This document shows, in pieces, positions 32,284 through 33,232 of a DNA stretch of 33,232 nucleotides. Each line of letters begins with the position of its first letter. Position 1 is the first letter of the stretch. Below the pieces are notes generated by a model. That model searched no databases, was not told the origin of the DNA, and worked only from the letters and a program-made list of their open reading frames with translations. Source of the stretch: an uncultured Eubacterium sp. (lineage in GTDB: Bacteria; Bacillota; Clostridia; Lachnospirales; Lachnospiraceae); assembly GCA_947385875.1 (NCBI GenBank), contig CANDMV010000032.1:1-33232 (forward strand), given 5' to 3'. The position numbers and the translations under genes were made by a program.

Positions 32284-32475
32284 ATGACACAGATAAAGTC
32301 AACAGATACAGCAAACACATATAAAACTAACGCACATAACGACAATTCCAAAGATACAAAAACAGAAGAATCATACAGCGATTTCATGAACAACATGGAG
32401 TATTTTTCTGTATTTGGATTTTTATTAGCGGGTTTGGCAAATTATGCGTATCATGACAAACAAATGTCTGATTAA
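32284..32475 (+). CDS. Unknown small protein with one membrane segment
   Basis: 63 residues. The first 40 are polar (threonine, asparagine, lysine); then FSVFGFLLAGLANYAYH could be a single membrane helix, followed by a short polar tail. AAAGGAG lies 11 bases before ATG 32284; a start at 32245 would run through the leader hairpin. No family recognised. Confidence 0.6.
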   Translation: MTQIKSTDTANTYKTNAHNDNSKDTKTEESYSDFMNNMEYFSVFGFLLAGLANYAYHDKQMSD

Positions 32476-32506
32476 AAAAGAAACAAATAGGGGGGATATT
32501 AATTTA

Positions 32507-32725
32507 ATGAAAAGAAGAACCATAACACGACAGCTCAGTGAAGCAATCACAAACGGTCTTTTACAAGTCGTAAAAGCAGAAGCATATTATAAATCCTCAC
32601 ACAAAACTAATCCTATAGAAACAGATAAATTTTTAGAGGATTTCCAGTTTCTTTGTGAAGCAAATGTATTTATGGACTGTGTGGATGGCATTATCAAAAG
32701 GATTATAAGAATAATCAGTACATAG
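32507..32725 (+). CDS. Unknown small protein, possibly truncated by a frameshift
   Basis: 72 residues, helical (TRQLSEAITNGLLQVVKAEA, then FLEDFQFLCEANVFMDCV). AGGGGGG lies about 12 bases before the ATG. The end (GIIKRIIRIIST) looks unnatural. In the next frame, at the same place, a protein-like sequence starts and runs to 32844, so a one-base shift near 32695-32705 may have split one gene of about 110 codons. Confidence 0.6.
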   Translation: MKRRTITRQLSEAITNGLLQVVKAEAYYKSSHKTNPIETDKFLEDFQFLCEANVFMDCVDGIIKRIIRIIST

Positions 32726-32739
32726 CTGAAACTGGCAGA

Positions 32740-32844
32740 ATGGATGGCGATTCGGAGAATATTGTTATTGTATATTTGCGTGTGAATGAGGATGTAAAAA
32801 TAGAAGATGTAGAGAAAGCACTATTAATGGAAGAAGAGGATTAA
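32740..32844 (+). CDS. Small ORF, possible second half of the preceding gene
   Basis: 34 residues from ATG 32740: MDGDSENIVIVYLRVNEDVK, then IEDVEKALLMEEED. No ribosome site precedes the ATG. The frame is open back to 32659 and reads like protein (YQKDYKNNQYIAETGR), so it may be the continuation of 32507-32725 after a frameshift, or an independent small gene. It ends 4 bases before the next start. Confidence 0.4.
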   Translation: MDGDSENIVIVYLRVNEDVKIEDVEKALLMEEED

Positions 32845-32848
32845 AGCA

Positions 32849-33169
32849 ATGACAGACAATTTCAAATTTGATTATGCAAATGATGCTGGTAAAATTGGGA
32901 CAAGAATGATGGCGAATAGACACCAGAATCTTACCATAGAAGAAAAGCAAGCTATGAATACTTATTTTAACAAATTCCATATGTATTGTGAAAATGATGT
33001 GATTGAGCGTTTCAGACGATTACAAGAGAAATTAACAAGTAAAAATCTGATGTTTAAGTTTAATGGAAGTAAATACGCAATCTTTCATTTGGATGTGACA
33101 GATAGAACGCAAATTACAGATTATAAACTTACATTGGAAGAAGCAGAAGAGTTTGCAGAAAAAGTGTAA
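32849..33169 (+). CDS. Unknown small protein at the window end
   Basis: 106 residues, charged, soluble. The first two thirds are helical (NLTIEEKQAMNTYFNKFHMY, IERFRRLQEKLTSKN); the end has a strand-rich part (FKFNGSKYAIFHLDVTD) and a helix LTLEEAEEFAEKV. AGAGGA lies about 10 bases before the ATG, inside the preceding ORF. No family recognised. Likely part of the same rightward gene series of the element. Confidence 0.7.
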   Translation: MTDNFKFDYANDAGKIGTRMMANRHQNLTIEEKQAMNTYFNKFHMYCENDVIERFRRLQEKLTSKNLMFKFNGSKYAIFHLDVTDRTQITDYKLTLEEAEEFAEKV

Positions 33170-33232
33170 AAGATATACTTCAAATGGAGAATATCATTTT
33201 ATAAAGCAACTAAAGGATATGTATTCAAGAGA
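33170..33232. other. Last 63 bases of the window
   Basis: AT-rich, no complete gene. ATG at 33219 could open a gene that runs off the window, but AAAGGA lies too close to it to be sure. The right end of the mobile element is not reached. Confidence 0.4.

Noticed and set aside
1..33232. tRNA, rRNA or known riboswitch
   Set aside because: I scanned the gaps and saw no cloverleaf, rRNA segment or riboswitch consensus that I could defend.

Overview
The window looks like chromosomal DNA of a Lachnospiraceae bacterium (Firmicutes, Clostridia), followed on the right by the start of an AT-rich mobile element. Three things point to this family: an L17 (rplQ) protein with a long internal insertion, YesM/YesN-type regulation of a sugar transporter, and an RlmD with a clostridial C-terminal extension. 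Bases 1-45 are Illumina library adapter, so the window begins at a contaminated contig end. All names come from reading the sequence and translated proteins; no database was searched.

Layout. (1) 117-8332, minus strand: a sugar uptake locus. A YesN-like response regulator and YesM-like sensor kinase come first, followed by a YtfQ-like binding lipoprotein, a two-domain ABC ATPase and two permeases (YtfQRT-YjfF type, galactofuranose-like pentose or hexose). The two-component pair probably senses the sugar and activates the transporter promoter. (2) 8836-9663: an Rpn-type nuclease pseudogene with an in-frame stop. (3) 9774-10610: a Rossmann/DUF2520 protein. (4) 10968-15209: the alpha ribosomal operon rpmJ-rpsM-rpsK-rpsD-rpoA-rplQ with its own promoter and terminator. 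It is unusually loose: 437 bp separate rpmJ from rpsM, a 164-bp MITE with an exact 8-bp target duplication sits between rpsK and rpsD, and a strongly folded 262-bp spacer separates rpoA from rplQ. (5) 15247-19831, minus strand: mutS2, then an OmpR-type regulator and its sensor kinase. (6) 20073-20290: a 58-bp tandem repeat, followed by an HtrA-like membrane protein that has lost its catalytic triad, a YhaM-like exoribonuclease and rlmD.

The element begins at or inside the 3' end of rlmD (about 24680). Its left part holds three phage-like genes, one with an Ig-like domain, and a holin-like toxin with a convergent antisense promoter (type I toxin-antitoxin). A leftward repressor-ImmA pair follows. 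Beside it lies a consensus rightward promoter with three 15-bp operator repeats spaced exactly 31 bp apart.

That promoter points at the most interesting part. This is a small winged-helix protein overlapping by 4 bp a tubulin/FtsZ-family GTPase with intact T4 and T7 loops and a lysine-rich tail, the layout of a TubR-TubZ (type III) partition system. The next gene fuses a second copy of the TubR-like winged helix to a Cro/CI-type helix-turn-helix. An identical 18-bp motif stands upstream of both TubR-like genes. Small unknown genes follow, several preceded by perfect or near-perfect hairpins. A segregation GTPase under repressor control suggests that the element has an extrachromosomal, plasmid-like state (phage-plasmid, conjugative element or satellite). 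Its right end lies outside the window.
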